Source of the DNA: Actinidia chinensis
Lineage: Eukaryota; Streptophyta; Magnoliopsida; Ericales; Actinidiaceae
NCBI GenBank assembly: GCA_009663005.1
Contig: CM018891.1
Span: forward strand, 2,907,965 to 2,930,464
DNA length: 22,500 bases
Direction of reading: 5' to 3'
Both the position numbers and the translations under genes were made by a program. Under the pieces are notes generated by a model, which was given only the letters and a program-made list of their open reading frames with translations, did no database searches and was not told where the DNA came from. Numbering within the stretch: position 1 is the first letter of the stretch; each line of letters opens with the position of its first letter. This document shows, one piece after another, positions 1-9,721 of this stretch.

Positions 1-28
1 CCAGTAGCCAGCAAAACGCAGGTCCCCT

Positions 29-108
29 CAGTTGGTCCACGATATATAATCCTCCCTGCCTATGGCTGTCCCAATCGGCTTCTGGGTTTGCGAGTCCTGC
101 ACTTGACA
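29..108 (-). pseudogene. Copia pre-integrase (GAG_pre-integrs) remnant
   Basis: The minus strand encodes CQVQDSQTQKPIGTA followed after a frameshift by a GLY-type segment and VDQL. This matches the pre-integrase region just before the integrase zinc finger in copia polyproteins. Confidence 0.7.
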
Positions 109-317
109 AGAAGCTGGAAGAAAAAGAAAACAAATAACCAGAGCTTACACAATTGACTAATAGAAACAAGATTTAAGGAAAAGACTTAGGGAATGTATAA
201 CATTCGAAGAGAGATATTAGTTTGCAATTACAGACCAAACACCGCTACATGGCATAGGGGTGCCACAGAGTCATGCAGATACAGGGATGACAAGAGACAA
301 TGAAGTAAAAAACAACG

Positions 318-658
318 GTCTGGTGACATGTGATGAGAGGCGCCAGAGTCTAAAAACCCCATAAAGACGAAAAATACCTAACGAACTAGGAGAAGACAAA
401 ACCAAAAGAGGATGAGGCGACATAGAGATGGTGAGTGTGAAAGAACTGTTGGAACTGCTTTTTAGCAAGAGCAGCCATGTGGATGACGACGGGGAGCTCC
501 AAAACAGATAAGGGTGATGGTGGGACAGTTACTGCAGTATTAGACTAGGAGATGTATGGCTCGTTGTTGGGACTGGTTGCTCGAACTCCTTTGTGAGCCG
601 GATTCGAAGCTCGATTAAGAACATGGGACATGAATCTTCCAATGACCCTTGCCGCTAC
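318..658 (-). pseudogene. Copia zinc-knuckle and protease remnant
   Basis: Near 658-621 the minus strand encodes CSGKGHWKIH, a broken CCHC zinc knuckle. At 350-318 it encodes DSGASHHMSPD, the aspartic protease active-site region of copia elements. A shift into a second frame follows, where FTSLSLVIPVSA continues the same domain. Stops between the two blocks make this non-functional. Confidence 0.8.
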
Positions 659-955
659 AAAAAACTGCATTCATCAAATCCACAACCTTTGGGCATTGAT
701 GGAGGAACTAGAAGCGTGGTCGGTTAGGCATACAAAAAGAGGGATCGGTTGCTGGAGAATTGCCTTGTTGGATGCTGAGGACTTAAGCCGAATTCTCTGC
801 TAAAAGTCACTAACATTGAATCAAGAAGGAAGTGGTTGCGATGCAAACTGGACCCGAAAACCCTCAAAATCATCACGACATACAGCAACTGCACAAGTCG
901 TTGTCCTTCTCAGCAAGGTATGGTGGCAAAACCCTTGTAATTCAGTTAGATTCTA

Positions 956-1382
956 TTAGTGACTGTTGGTCCCAAAGATCAGACATTGCAAGATAAAAAA
1001 ACTTTTGAAGATCCATAGGGTTTGAACAAGAGCTTGAATATCAGATTTCCAATGGTACTGCCTTTGCAAATTCAGACTGTGGTATACAAGCCTCTTCAAG
1101 TGATCCCAAATTTTTTTATTGATTTCATTATTTGCCAAATTGTGTGCGATTGAGGGCTCAACAGAGTTGTTGATCCACGTAATGATTTGGAAATTACTTG
1201 ACATTCCCACAAACTTCAACTTTTCTGCAAATTGTCATCATCGAGATCTGTAGGTTAACCCATGTGCCCCACATTTTTTTTTCTTTCAAAAAATTCTTCA
1301 TAAACATAACTCCAATAAGAATAATCTTTCCATCCAATCTCGTGATGATAGCCTGAAGTGAATCCTCCCGTTCAAAAGCCAT
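956..1382 (-). pseudogene. Copia gag remnant
   Basis: Two minus-strand segments in different frames resemble copia gag. One (1382-1194) holds IITRLDGK and KNFLKEKKMWG, as in the N-terminal RLDGxNY-W and FLKGKxxWG region. The other (1219-956) holds ITWINNSVEPSIA, IWDHLKR and RQYHWKSDIQAL, as in the conserved middle of gag. The frame change between them, together with missing residues, shows decay. Confidence 0.8.
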
Positions 1383-1435
1383 TGCGTAAAAAAATAATAA
1401 TAATAGAATCCAATCAACTAGAGAATATTCGATCT

Positions 1436-1488
1436 AAAAAAAAAAAAGATGCGAAAACTGGAACAAAAAAAAAAAAAAAAAAAAAAAA
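1436..1488. repeat. Poly(A) tracts in the copia leader
   Basis: A 12-A run (1436-1447) and a 24-A run (1465-1488) lie between the primer-binding site and gag. The lysine-rich plus-strand ORF across them is a translation of the A runs, not a gene. Confidence 0.8.
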
Positions 1489-1591
1489 GGATAAGTACCG
1501 ATCTAAAAAAAACAATGGTACCCGAAAAAGCTGTGAGGAGATTAAAACTTCCTTCAGGAATCATACGGATGCGAGGCCCATCAGGATCAAT

Positions 1592-1603
1592 GCTCTGATA
1601 CCA
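1592..1603 (-). other. tRNA-iMet primer-binding site of the copia element
   Basis: The minus strand reads TGGTATCAGAGC, an exact 12-base complement of the 3' end of plant initiator methionine tRNA, immediately next to the LTR. Confidence 0.88.
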
Positions 1604-1772
1604 TGTGAGAATACCAAACCTAGAGAAAAGGCAGGCTAGGGTTCATATGAATTTAGAATAATGATACAAGAAAGATAAAAAGAGTTAAATAACCCTAATA
1701 ACAAAGGTAATAAATTACTATTCTACCCTTACTTCTAATAACAAAATAAATAAACATAAATATAATCTAACA
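1604..1772 (-). repeat. Copia LTR (169 bp)
   Basis: Bounded by TGTGAGA (1604-1610) and TCTAACA (1766-1772), an imperfect terminal inverted repeat of the TG...CA kind. It abuts the primer-binding site with no spacer. In element orientation it starts TGTTAGATTATATTTATG and ends ATTCTCACA. The partner LTR is not in the window, so the boundaries rest on the termini and the primer site. Confidence 0.75.
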
Positions 1773-2130
1773 TAAAGAAGATCGAGGTGGAGATATAGGG
1801 AGACACGAAAAAATACCAAGGGCACCTGGGTGATTCTTGACGGGAGAAAAGAGAATTGTTTCGGAACTCGGATTTTTGGGTGTTTTTGATCTCATGGTTG
1901 TAGACCTTTACAGAATATAGTGAATTATCATTCTCTCCTGGGAACGTAGGCTGATGTGGGCCAAATTACGTAAATTCTTGCATGATTTTTTCTTTGTTGT
2001 GTGTGATTATGCTTCGGTTTGTGTTCGGAAATAGTGAAAAATCTTATATGTGGCCTTAATTAGCAAAGGAAATATGAGATGTCAGACAAATTATGAAAAA
2101 ATTACAGTTCTAAAATTTGGATCAAGAAAA
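1773..2130. other. Spacer between copia LTR and MITE-like repeat
   Basis: AT-rich intergenic sequence; no coding, RNA or repeat signal recognised. Confidence 0.5.
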
Positions 2131-2244
2131 TTTTTAAAATGCAAAATAAATAATTCAAATTTTTAAAATACAAAATGAATAATTCAAATTCACATGAGTA
2201 TATAAATTTCATATACTGAACTATTTATTTTGAATTTATAAAAC
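2131..2244. repeat. MITE-like hairpin, copy A
   Basis: A 29-30-base unit (TTTTTAAAATGCAAAATAAA and onward) is tandemly doubled at 2131-2189 and faced by an inverted copy at 2216-2244 (TGAACTATTTATTTTGAATT). The arm and its AATTCA-ATTCAC extension resemble the hairpin at 18102-18200. No target duplication was identified. Confidence 0.4.
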
Positions 2245-2737
2245 TTTATTCAAATTAAATCTAAATTTATTAAACTACTATAGAAAGGTGTCCAAGTTTG
2301 AAACGTCTAATTTTGACAGATATGTTTCCAAATCCACTCTTTTTTAATAATGAAAATTCTTTGACTTTATAAAACTGAAATAATGACTTTTTGGAATAAT
2401 GTTACCTTGTGGATAAGCATAAAACTTTAAATAAACACGACATTGAACTACCTTTTCTTGGGCCAATCAATGCATAAATTTTGCATACAAAATAATGTGA
2501 GTCGTTTATCCCCTCTGGCCCACATTTTTTAGTCGTGTTTCGGCCAAATAAAACTCACTTTTGCATGTTTGTCTTATTTTTGCGATTGGACAGATAATTT
2601 TTAGCTTTTTCAAGATCTGTTTAACTATGTTTTTCTTGTAAAAATTCAGCAGTGATTTTTTATTATTTCTTAATCATTCCAGACAAGAAAAAAGAACAGC
2701 TAAGCCTAACAGGGTCTTAGTCTTAGGTGCATACACA

Positions 2738-3915
2738 TATAATATTTCGATTCTTAATTAATTTTTTACTTTATTATAGTAAAAATATATATATAAATAT
2801 ATTGGTAGAATTTTAATAATTTTAAAATTTTTACGATAATATAAATTTTACTCAAAAATATTTTTTAATAAAACAAAACAAAAAATCAGACAAGTCCTGT
2901 TTTGGGACGTGTCAAATTATGAATTATTGATTTGACTCACCATCAGCCGCCTGCTTTGCTTTTGATTTCTTTGAAGACATCTATAAAAGAGAGAGAGTAG
3001 AAGAGAGAAAGAAAAAATTCTTTGAAGACATAAAATCTATAAGTAAGAGAGTAGAAGAAATAAAGAAAGAAAATAAAAAAAAAAACGGGAGGAGAGAGAG
3101 AACCGGATGAAAAGAGAGAAAGAAATATAGAAATTAAAATAGGAGATTAGAGAAATCATATGGTGTGGTCATATATGATTATAAGAGATAGGACATTAAA
3201 ATAAACAGTAAAACAAAATCCAATTAAGGTGAAATTTTAGTATGATGTTCAAGGATGAAAGATCAACCTATCTAATGGCATCAATTTCAATTTGAGGTAA
3301 TCAGGGTATATAATATAATTTCTAAACTTTAGAGTGCTTTTTTAAAATATTCAATTTTGTATTCTTTTTTAGTATGTGTGCTATCTGTTGAAATCTATGA
3401 TATTTTATTGAAATCATAATCTATATGATATTATTGTATGACGACTAAATACTATAGAATGGATTGGTACATTAACTGAGTAGACTCGCAAATAACTCTA
3501 CTAAGGACTGAAAAAGCCAAATGAGCTAGGAGACGTGAGTGAGATCGGTCACTAATAATGTACCAAGAAAGACCAAGTATAAGATTCTTTATAATTAATG
3601 ATTTGTTGAGCTCTTCTAAATTTGTCGTTAAGCCATTATTGAATTGAGCATATTTCCATCGTATTGTATATTTTTCTGCTTAAAATAATTTTTCAGGTTG
3701 ATGTGAGAATCTGGTAGTATGAGATGAGTTGGTTAAAAGATTTGAAAACTTTTGATAATTTTGTATTAAATTTGTTTGGAGATATTGTATAAATAAATAT
3801 TTGAAAACTAATATAAATTTAAGAAAAATAGTACTCTAATTTGTATATAAATGATTAACGTTTATTAATGGACAATTGTGATAGAGAGAGAAAAAAAAAT
3901 GAGATGGATTGTGCA
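2738..3915 (+). repeat. 5' LTR of the gypsy derivative
   Basis: Begins TATAATATTTCGATTCTTAA where the 3' LTR has TATAACACCCCAATCCTTAA; the differences are mostly C-to-T. Ends GATTGTGCA. A TATAAAA box lies at 2982-2988. A roughly 50-bp purine-rich stretch with TTCTTTGAAGACAT is duplicated at about 2968-3069. Confidence 0.8.
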
Positions 3916-3918
3916 GAA

Positions 3919-3930
3919 TAGTATCAGAGT
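3919..3930 (+). other. Mutated tRNA-iMet primer-binding site of the gypsy derivative
   Basis: TAGTATCAGAGT matches 10 of 12 bases of TGGTATCAGAGC. Both changes are transitions. It lies three bases after the end of the 5' LTR, as expected. Confidence 0.75.
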
Positions 3931-4010
3931 TTAGGCTTTAGATCTTACATGGATCGTATGGGAGGGTTAAGCAGTAAAACTTACATCTGAATCTAAAAGA
4001 AAACAAACAC

Positions 4011-4064
4011 CGCCATGAATTGACAGCAAAATGATATTTTATCGCCATGAATTGACAGCAAAAT
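4011..4064. repeat. 22-bp direct repeat inside the gypsy derivative
   Basis: CGCCATGAATTGACAGCAAA plus AT occurs at 4011-4032 and again at 4043-4064 with a 10-bp spacer. The copies are identical, unlike the diverged LTRs. Confidence 0.85.
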
Positions 4065-4204
4065 TTAATTCTGATCATTCTGGATTGGTTGAATTTTAAC
4101 TGAACTGGTTCGGATGGAAAAAAAATGGTGTCAAAGTGCGTAATAGAAGCGTGTATTTTGTATTAAATACTTTTGATATTGATACATAATAAAAAAATTT
4201 AAAT

Positions 4205-4231
4205 TTCGAGGACGAAATTTTTATGAGGTAA
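4205..4231 (+). pseudogene. C-terminal tail of gypsy pol
   Basis: In frame, F-E-D-E-I-F-M-R-stop, seven bases before the 3' LTR. The F-DEIF-R-stop tail is typical of plant Ty3/gypsy polyproteins. No other pol sequence survives upstream. Confidence 0.7.
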
Positions 4232-4237
4232 GGATAA

Positions 4238-5351
4238 TATAACACCCCAATCCTTAATTATTTTTTTACTTATTATAGTAAGAAAATATATTTAAATACA
4301 TTGGTAGAATTTTAGTATTTTTTGAGATTCTTATGATAATATAAATTTTACTCAAAAATATTTTCTGATAAAACGGTATAGAAAATTAGACACATGTCCT
4401 ATTTAGGAACACGTGTCAAATCATGGATTATTGATTTGACCATGGGGTGACTCACCATCAGCCGCCTGCTTTAGACACATGTCCTATTTTTTTACTTATT
4501 ATAGAAGAAAGCAAGAAAGAAAAGAAAGAAAAGAAAAGGGAGAAAGAGAGAGAACGATGAAGAGAGAGAAAGACTAAAAATAAGAGACTAGAGAAATTAT
4601 ATGGTTTAGTCAAATATGATCATAAGAGATAAGACATTGAAATTAATAGTGAGATGAAATCCAATCGAGATGGAATTTTAGTATGATATTCATGGATGAA
4701 AAGTCAACCTATCTAATGGTGTCAATTTAAATTTGTGGTAAGCAGCAGTATACAATATACTTTCTAAACTCCGGAGTGTTTTTATAAAATATTCGATTTT
4801 ATATTCTTTTTGAGTATGTATGTTATCTATTGAAATACATTGATTTTTATGAAACCATAATATGTATAATATTATTGTATGATGAATAAATGCTATGAAA
4901 TGAATTGGTACATTAACTAAGTTGATTCACAAATAACTATAGTAAGGACCGAAAAAGCCAAAGGAGTTAGGAGACATGGGTGAGATTGGCCACCAGTAAT
5001 GTACCAGGAAAGACCAAGTATGAGGTTATTCATGATTAATGATTTATTGAGCTCTTCTAGATTTGTCGTTGAGTGATTATTTAATTGAGCATATTCTCGT
5101 CGTATTGTATACTTTCCTTCTTAAAATAATTTTTTAGATTGACGTGAAAATTAGGTAGTACGAGATGAGTTGGTTAAAAGATTTGAAGACTTTTGATAAT
5201 TTTGTATTAAATTTGTTAAGAGATATTATATAAATAAACATTTAAATATTAATATAAATTTGAAAAAAATAGCGATCTAATTTGTATATAAACGATTAAC
5301 GATCATTAACGGCTCATTGTGATAGAGAAAAAAATGGAATGAGTCGTTACA
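4238..5351 (+). repeat. 3' LTR of the gypsy derivative
   Basis: Alignable by eye to 2738-3915 along its length, with shared blocks such as CACCATCAGCCGCCTGCTTT and TGGTACATTAACT. It lacks the 5' LTR's TTCTTTGAAGACAT duplication and instead repeats ACACATGTCCTATTT (4390-4404 and about 4475-4489). Ends GTTACA. Confidence 0.8.
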
Positions 5352-5764
5352 CACATAATATTTACATCTATTATATGTACATAATAGGTAGATCGTTGTT
5401 TTCTCTTCAATTTTTTTCCATAATAAAACATCAATTATTGTGAGAAGATAAAATATTCTGCTTTATTTTCGGACGAGCTTGGATAAGCACTGCCGTCGAA
5501 CTGTCGTTTCATAATAAGTTCGGTCAACATCTTCACACGATGGCATTGTTTCACCATCAATCTTCTGTGAAATAACTGAGAACTCTTAAATACAGAAGTC
5601 ACAGTTTTGTATCGAGCCTGCAAGTAGTTGTTGTCTACAATTCAGCCGAATTGACAATCTGGTTCGAACTTTTTCAATCAAGTTACGCCAAATTTAGATT
5701 TACACTAGCATCGAATGTGTTTCTTGTGCTTTTATATGCGACATTTTTTTTTCATTGAGGTCAG
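5352..5764. other. Spacer after the gypsy element
   Basis: Unique-looking intergenic sequence. A 62-codon minus-strand ORF at 5435-5623 has no recognisable domain and I do not call it a gene. Confidence 0.5.
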
Positions 5765-6008
5765 CAGTGATAGATCCAGAAATTATCCTTGGGGTAAACA
5801 TAGCAAAATCAAAGTTACCCAATCTCATTTTCTATCACCAAAAGTAATAAATTCATATAATTGTGATATACTCCAGTAAAATTCACCACAACGACTAATT
5901 AAAAGTTAAATTAATCGAAAATCCATTTATATAAAAGCATTCATATATGTTTTATTGGATTATCATCCCGCTAACTGCATCATCCTCTAATACTGGATAT
6001 CTCCATTG
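5765..6008. mobile_element. Possible degraded hAT-type MITE
   Basis: The left end CAGTGATAGATCCAG and the inverse of the right end, CAATGGAGATATCCAG, resemble each other and the common plant CAGTGGCGGATCCAG hAT-like terminus. No 8-bp target duplication is visible because a 13-G run directly follows the right end. Confidence 0.25.
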
Positions 6009-6020
6009 GGGGGGGGGGGG
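6008..6020. repeat. Homopolymer run of 13 G
   Basis: Thirteen consecutive G followed by six T. Such long G runs are uncommon in plant DNA and are also a frequent site of sequencing error. Confidence 0.85.
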
Positions 6021-6084
6021 TTTTTTCTCCTTTATTGATTCAGCCCACTTGGATGAATTCAAGCTCAATAGCCAAGTCCAAGTC

Positions 6085-6433
6085 TGTTGGGGCTCACACG
6101 GAGTATTCATGTGAGAGTGAAACTCTCGAGTTATCTAGAACTTTTGAGAGAATTATCTTTAGGTATAATAAGATAACTACTAGGTATCTTATTGGAAGTT
6201 TACCGCCTCCTTCTCTTAGTCTATAAAAGGAATTGCAGTGTGCTGAGATTTGTGTGTGTGGGTTGAAAGTGAGAGACAAAGACAGAGAGATGTTAACGGC
6301 TACAATAAGATTGATTGAAATATATAGAAAGGCTATTGGATTGTTAGAAAATCAGACATGCCCATCAAATCTGATAATGTGTATGGTTTTTCTATTTCAC
6401 CTATTCTACTGGGGCTGAAAGCTGGTGAATCCA
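6085..6433 (+). mobile_element. Probable solo LTR with 5-bp target duplication
   Basis: The 349-bp block starts TGTTGGGGCTCACACGG and ends AATCCA, flanked on both sides by AAGTC (6080-6084 and 6434-6438). A CTATAAAAGG promoter box near 6221-6230 lies where an LTR TATA box is expected. No internal element sequence adjoins it, so it would be the product of LTR-LTR recombination. The small ORFs inside on both strands are shadows. Confidence 0.5.
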
Positions 6434-6438
6434 AAGTC

Positions 6439-7805
6439 GGTCCAAATTTGTAATTGTGGCTTCGATTTCTTGCGTCAGCCATGTGAAAACTGAATGAAGA
6501 GCTTGAAAACAAGAATCTAAAGAATAATAACGAAAAACATAATACAACCTAAATTTTCTTTTAAACCTAATTCAGTGCGAATATAGAGTAAATCAACGAA
6601 CAGAAAGTATAAACCCTAGACTGGATTCAAATTTCAAACGGCCTATTATTGTGGATTCAGTGTTCATTCTGCATTTTCTGAAACTCAAATTTCCGTACCG
6701 TATGGTCGTCATCGTCATCATCGAGTCCGCTGAGAGAGAGAGAGAGAGATTTTCTGTGTTTTTACGGAGAGAGAGAGAATGACTAATCATGTAGGCCATG
6801 TGAACTGCAACTCGCAGATAAGGGCTTCTTGGGTGGATCATGGAACAATTGGCCCAGCCCATATAAACCAGATACTGGAGCGAATGCAGAGGCCCATGAG
6901 ATGGTTCATTAAGATTCTAAGAATTACCAAGACGGGGCTATTACGGACCAGACTAAAATGTTGCTCGCCCTTTAAAAGGGTCGGATTGTCCGACCCAAAA
7001 AAAATCAAGATGGATTTGATTAATCGGAATTAAGAGGAAAAAAATAAAATGATATTTCAAAAAATGATGTAGTATGTAGCTAATTTGGATCCTATCGCAT
7101 TTTACCTAAAAAATAAAATAAAATAAAGGCGGCTTGCATTGTAGAAAGTGTATCATAAAACATTCATGAAAAAGGAATTCAATTTACATGAACACGACTA
7201 CGATATTATTTTGGTGATATTTTTTGTATGGATATTTCATATTAATGTAATTTTCTAAAAAACATATAATCTCGTCTTTTTGATACATCAGTATTCGATT
7301 CAGAGGATCGACGAATTCTAAAGACCAATCTCACAACTAATAAAAGAGCTCAATTAAAACCAGACAAATCTCCCCATAATATCATCTACATACTTTTCTC
7401 CTGCTATGTATAGTAGTGACATTCAATTCATTGGGTGACCAAGAATTTATTGTGTAAGAGAATAGCAACCAAGATCATCTATCCCTTTGTGACTTTATTA
7501 ATATCCTCTCTCCACCTCCCACCCCATAACAAACATGGCCTTAGTGTATACCACTCACATCAGTACAATGATCTCAATTCATGGTCCCCTCATACCTTTC
7601 GCCTCAAATAAATAAATAATCACCTCAATGTTTAACAATGTTCATTCTACACATTTTACCAATTATATATGTAATTATTTACAACCATCCTAATTCAACC
7701 TCACTTTTGACAAGTATTATACATGTTGTATTAAAGAATATAAATAATTTCAACTTCACATGGTATTCACATGGTATTAGAGTAAATTCACAACTTCAGT
7801 CAGAG
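6439..7805. other. Intergenic stretch with a GA microsatellite
   Basis: Holds a (GA)n run at 6732-6748, a second GA-rich run at about 6767-6778 and nested palindromes at 6968-6996. Overlapping ORFs on opposite strands at 6593-7033 have no recognisable domain. The remainder (about 7034-7805) is AT-rich and featureless to me. Confidence 0.45.
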
Positions 7806-8392
7806 TAGGGATGAAAGTGAAAATCGGGAAATTAGACTGAACCGGAAATCATACTGGATCGACAGTTTAAGGATTACAAAATTCGGTCGGATGGTTTTGA
7901 TTTGGAATTTTTAAAAAATAAGGTTTTCCAGTCCAGTTTTCAGTTTGAGGGTATAAAAATCCAGTTTGGACTGATTGGGGGTATAAATGTTAATATGTTT
8001 TTTTTTTAATTGTTTATGTGGTATACCCATTAGGCCATTACCGTGTATTGATCTGAAAGACTGAAATCCTACATGCTTGAACTTGTAATTTGTATGTGTG
8101 TTAAACTTGACTGGCATTTGTGATGAATTTTTCAATTGATGGATTTTGTTTAAGACTACACAATTGAATATTTTTAATGAATTTTGTTAATTTTTTATTT
8201 CTTTTTTGGATTGAACGGAAATATCGACCAAAAAGCTAAAAAGATCAAACTGAACCGAAATTGGCCCAAACCGATTGAAACCGGACTGGTGCAATTGGTC
8301 CGGATTCGGTTTACACATTTTTCAAACTGAAAAATTGGTTCGGTCCCATAAATTCCACCAAACCGGATCGAACCGGAGTAGGTACATCCCTA
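7806..8392. mobile_element. Ds-like non-autonomous hAT (Ac-type) transposon
   Basis: The left end TAGGGATGAAAGTGAAAATC closely resembles the maize Ac/Ds terminus. The right end read inward begins TAGGGATG. The flanks AGTCAGAG (7798-7805) and AACCAGAG (8392-8399) form an imperfect 8-bp target duplication, 6 of 8 bases, both differences transitions. Repeated AACCGG/AACCGA motifs near both ends fit hAT subterminal transposase-binding repeats. The interior (about 590 bp in all) has no transposase. Confidence 0.7.
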
Positions 8393-8399
8393 ACCAGAG

Positions 8400-8840
8400 G
8401 AACTGTAAGATGGGTGGGGCATACCCGAGGACCACTGAATATTTCTCCGTGGGCAGGCCAAAAGACATAAAGGGGATGCTTTTAGGCAATCCTTTAATTT
8501 TACGTACAAAAAAACGGTTGTAATTTTATTATGAGTTCTAACAAGTCCATGATGATACCATTTTTGTCTATATAGTTTGTCCATGAGCATGATAATGCAA
8601 CCCCCATAAATATTCCAACCATTCAAGACAATGCAGAATGATACCAAGCCATACTCATGATCTGGTTGACGCTTTCGAGCCAAATCCATTATTCCAGCAC
8701 TAGACCCACACTGCCCACTCACAACACAACCCATCAACTTACTGTATGTACCATAGACCATTGTTGTGGAATATTCTGCTGTCGATCTTCTCACTAAAAC
8801 CCATCAAACAATATCCTATGTGCAATTTGAGTCATATTCA
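8400..8840. other. Spacer between the Ds-like element and a SINE
   Basis: Contains an open minus-strand frame of 134 codons (8794-8390), one of the longest in the window, but it runs into the Ds-like element and shows no domain or composition that argues for a gene. Nothing else seen. Confidence 0.4.
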
Positions 8841-9010
8841 TTTTTTTTATAGCCTAGTACCCCGCTCCTCTCAATTGTGTCCGAAGAGACTAATTTGAAG
8901 ACCTTAAGTTAACGGTCAGATAAACTTTTAGTACCCTTAAAGAAAAAGAAACTTAAATTGGTGACCCATTGAATACAAAGCCAAAATCTTTATCAATCGA
9001 TGTCTGAGAG
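8841..9010 (-). mobile_element. tRNA-derived SINE, copy 1
   Basis: Read on the minus strand, it has a degenerate tRNA-like head (ATTGATAAAG, then TTTGTATTCAATGGG), a body TAAAAGTTTATCTGACCGTT, and a 3' end GTACTAGGCT followed by TATAAAAAAAA (tail at 8841-8848). The same order of blocks recurs at 20188-20372, so this is a dispersed family. The B box is eroded in this copy. Confidence 0.6.
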
Positions 9011-9547
9011 ATTGGGCTAGCCAAATTAGCTACTTTAGTTTTTGATTATTTCATTTGTAGTAAAACAAATTGCCTTTTGATCAAAAAAATATTATATTTT
9101 TCTGGTCCCTTAGGAGTAATCTAAAAATTTTAATTTAATTTGAAAAAAAACACTAAAGATAAAAAATTTAGTTTATTTTTTTAGCTTTAATGAATTTTTT
9201 TTCTGATTAGATCAAAGTTTTTGTATTTTCAAATTCCTCAAGAGTAACTGGAAAACTATAAAATTTTGATGAAACGATGAAAAAATTTTACTAAAAACAA
9301 AAAATAAAAAATAAAAAACCATACTATCTAATTTAACCCAAACTTGGCCTTATGTTGTGGATCATCATAGTACATATATAATCACTAGATATGTCCCAAA
9401 ACCTTTTGCTCTTCTACAAAATGATTCATGCACCTAATAGAGTCACAGCATCTTCGACTTTCATTTCATGTCTAGCTCAGACAAAATTTATCGAAAATGG
9501 AATAAAAACAAAATAGAACATAGCTAGGTTGTGTTAGGTGCTAGTGT
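9011..9547. other. 3' flank of KAN4
   Basis: AT-rich; presumably includes the KAN4 3' untranslated region near 9547. A GATAAA-type near-upstream element (minus strand) near 9485 is a weak poly(A) candidate. No other gene seen. Confidence 0.4.
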
Positions 9548-9721
9548 TTAACACTTGAGAAGGCTCAAGTCATTTGAAGATTTGGGGTAATCCATTTGGC
9601 AATTCGGCCTCCCAAGAGTGAAGTCCAGATTAAGAAACACGTCGGAAGATGACAAGGTGCTACTATCCAACTTTTCGTTCTCTGTGTCTAACACGTGGAG
9701 GGCTACGTCGTGTCCATCCAC
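9548..9721 (-). CDS. KAN4: KAN4 exon 6 with stop codon
   Basis: This 174-nt exon starts in phase 0 after the acceptor CTGTCTAG and encodes residues 254-310. It contains the KANADI C-terminal block LNLDFTLGRPNCQMDY and ends DLSLLKC followed by TAA (9548-9550). In the homologues I recall, the block reads GRPSW rather than GRPNC. Confidence 0.93.
   Translation of the reverse strand: MDGHDVALHVLDTENEKLDSSTLSSSDVFLNLDFTLGRPNCQMDYPKSSNDLSLLKC

Larger units (their letters stand above)
1..1772 (-). mobile_element. Degenerate Ty1/copia LTR retrotransposon, 5' part, running off the left edge
   Basis: Read on the minus strand, the order is LTR (1772-1604), primer-binding site (1603-1592), gag remnant (about 1382-956), zinc-knuckle remnant (about 658-621), protease remnant (350-318) and pre-integrase remnant (about 108-29). 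This is the gag-protease-integrase order of copia elements. The reading frame is broken many times by frameshifts and stops, so it is not functional. The second LTR and most of pol lie outside the window. Confidence 0.85.
2738..5351 (+). mobile_element. Ty3/gypsy deletion derivative: two LTRs around about 320 bp
   Basis: Two similar LTRs of about 1.18 and 1.11 kb flank a short interior (3916-4237). The interior begins with a mutated tRNA-iMet primer site and ends with the last pol codons FEDEIFMR-stop, a hallmark just before the 3' LTR of plant gypsy elements. Gag and nearly all of pol are gone, so it cannot move by itself. Flanking ACACA/CACAT on both sides is a candidate 5-bp target duplication, ambiguous by one base. 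LTR divergence is substantial, so the insertion is old. Confidence 0.85.

Noticed and set aside
1358..1639. 93-codon lysine-rich plus-strand ORF
   Set aside because: It is the reverse of the copia leader, and its lysines come from homopolymer A runs.
4011..4064. Direct repeats with spacer as a CRISPR-like array
   Set aside because: Only two copies, in a plant retroelement interior.
8390..8794. 134-codon minus-strand open frame
   Set aside because: Runs into the end of the Ds-like transposon, has no recognisable domain and no splice or promoter context; best taken as chance.
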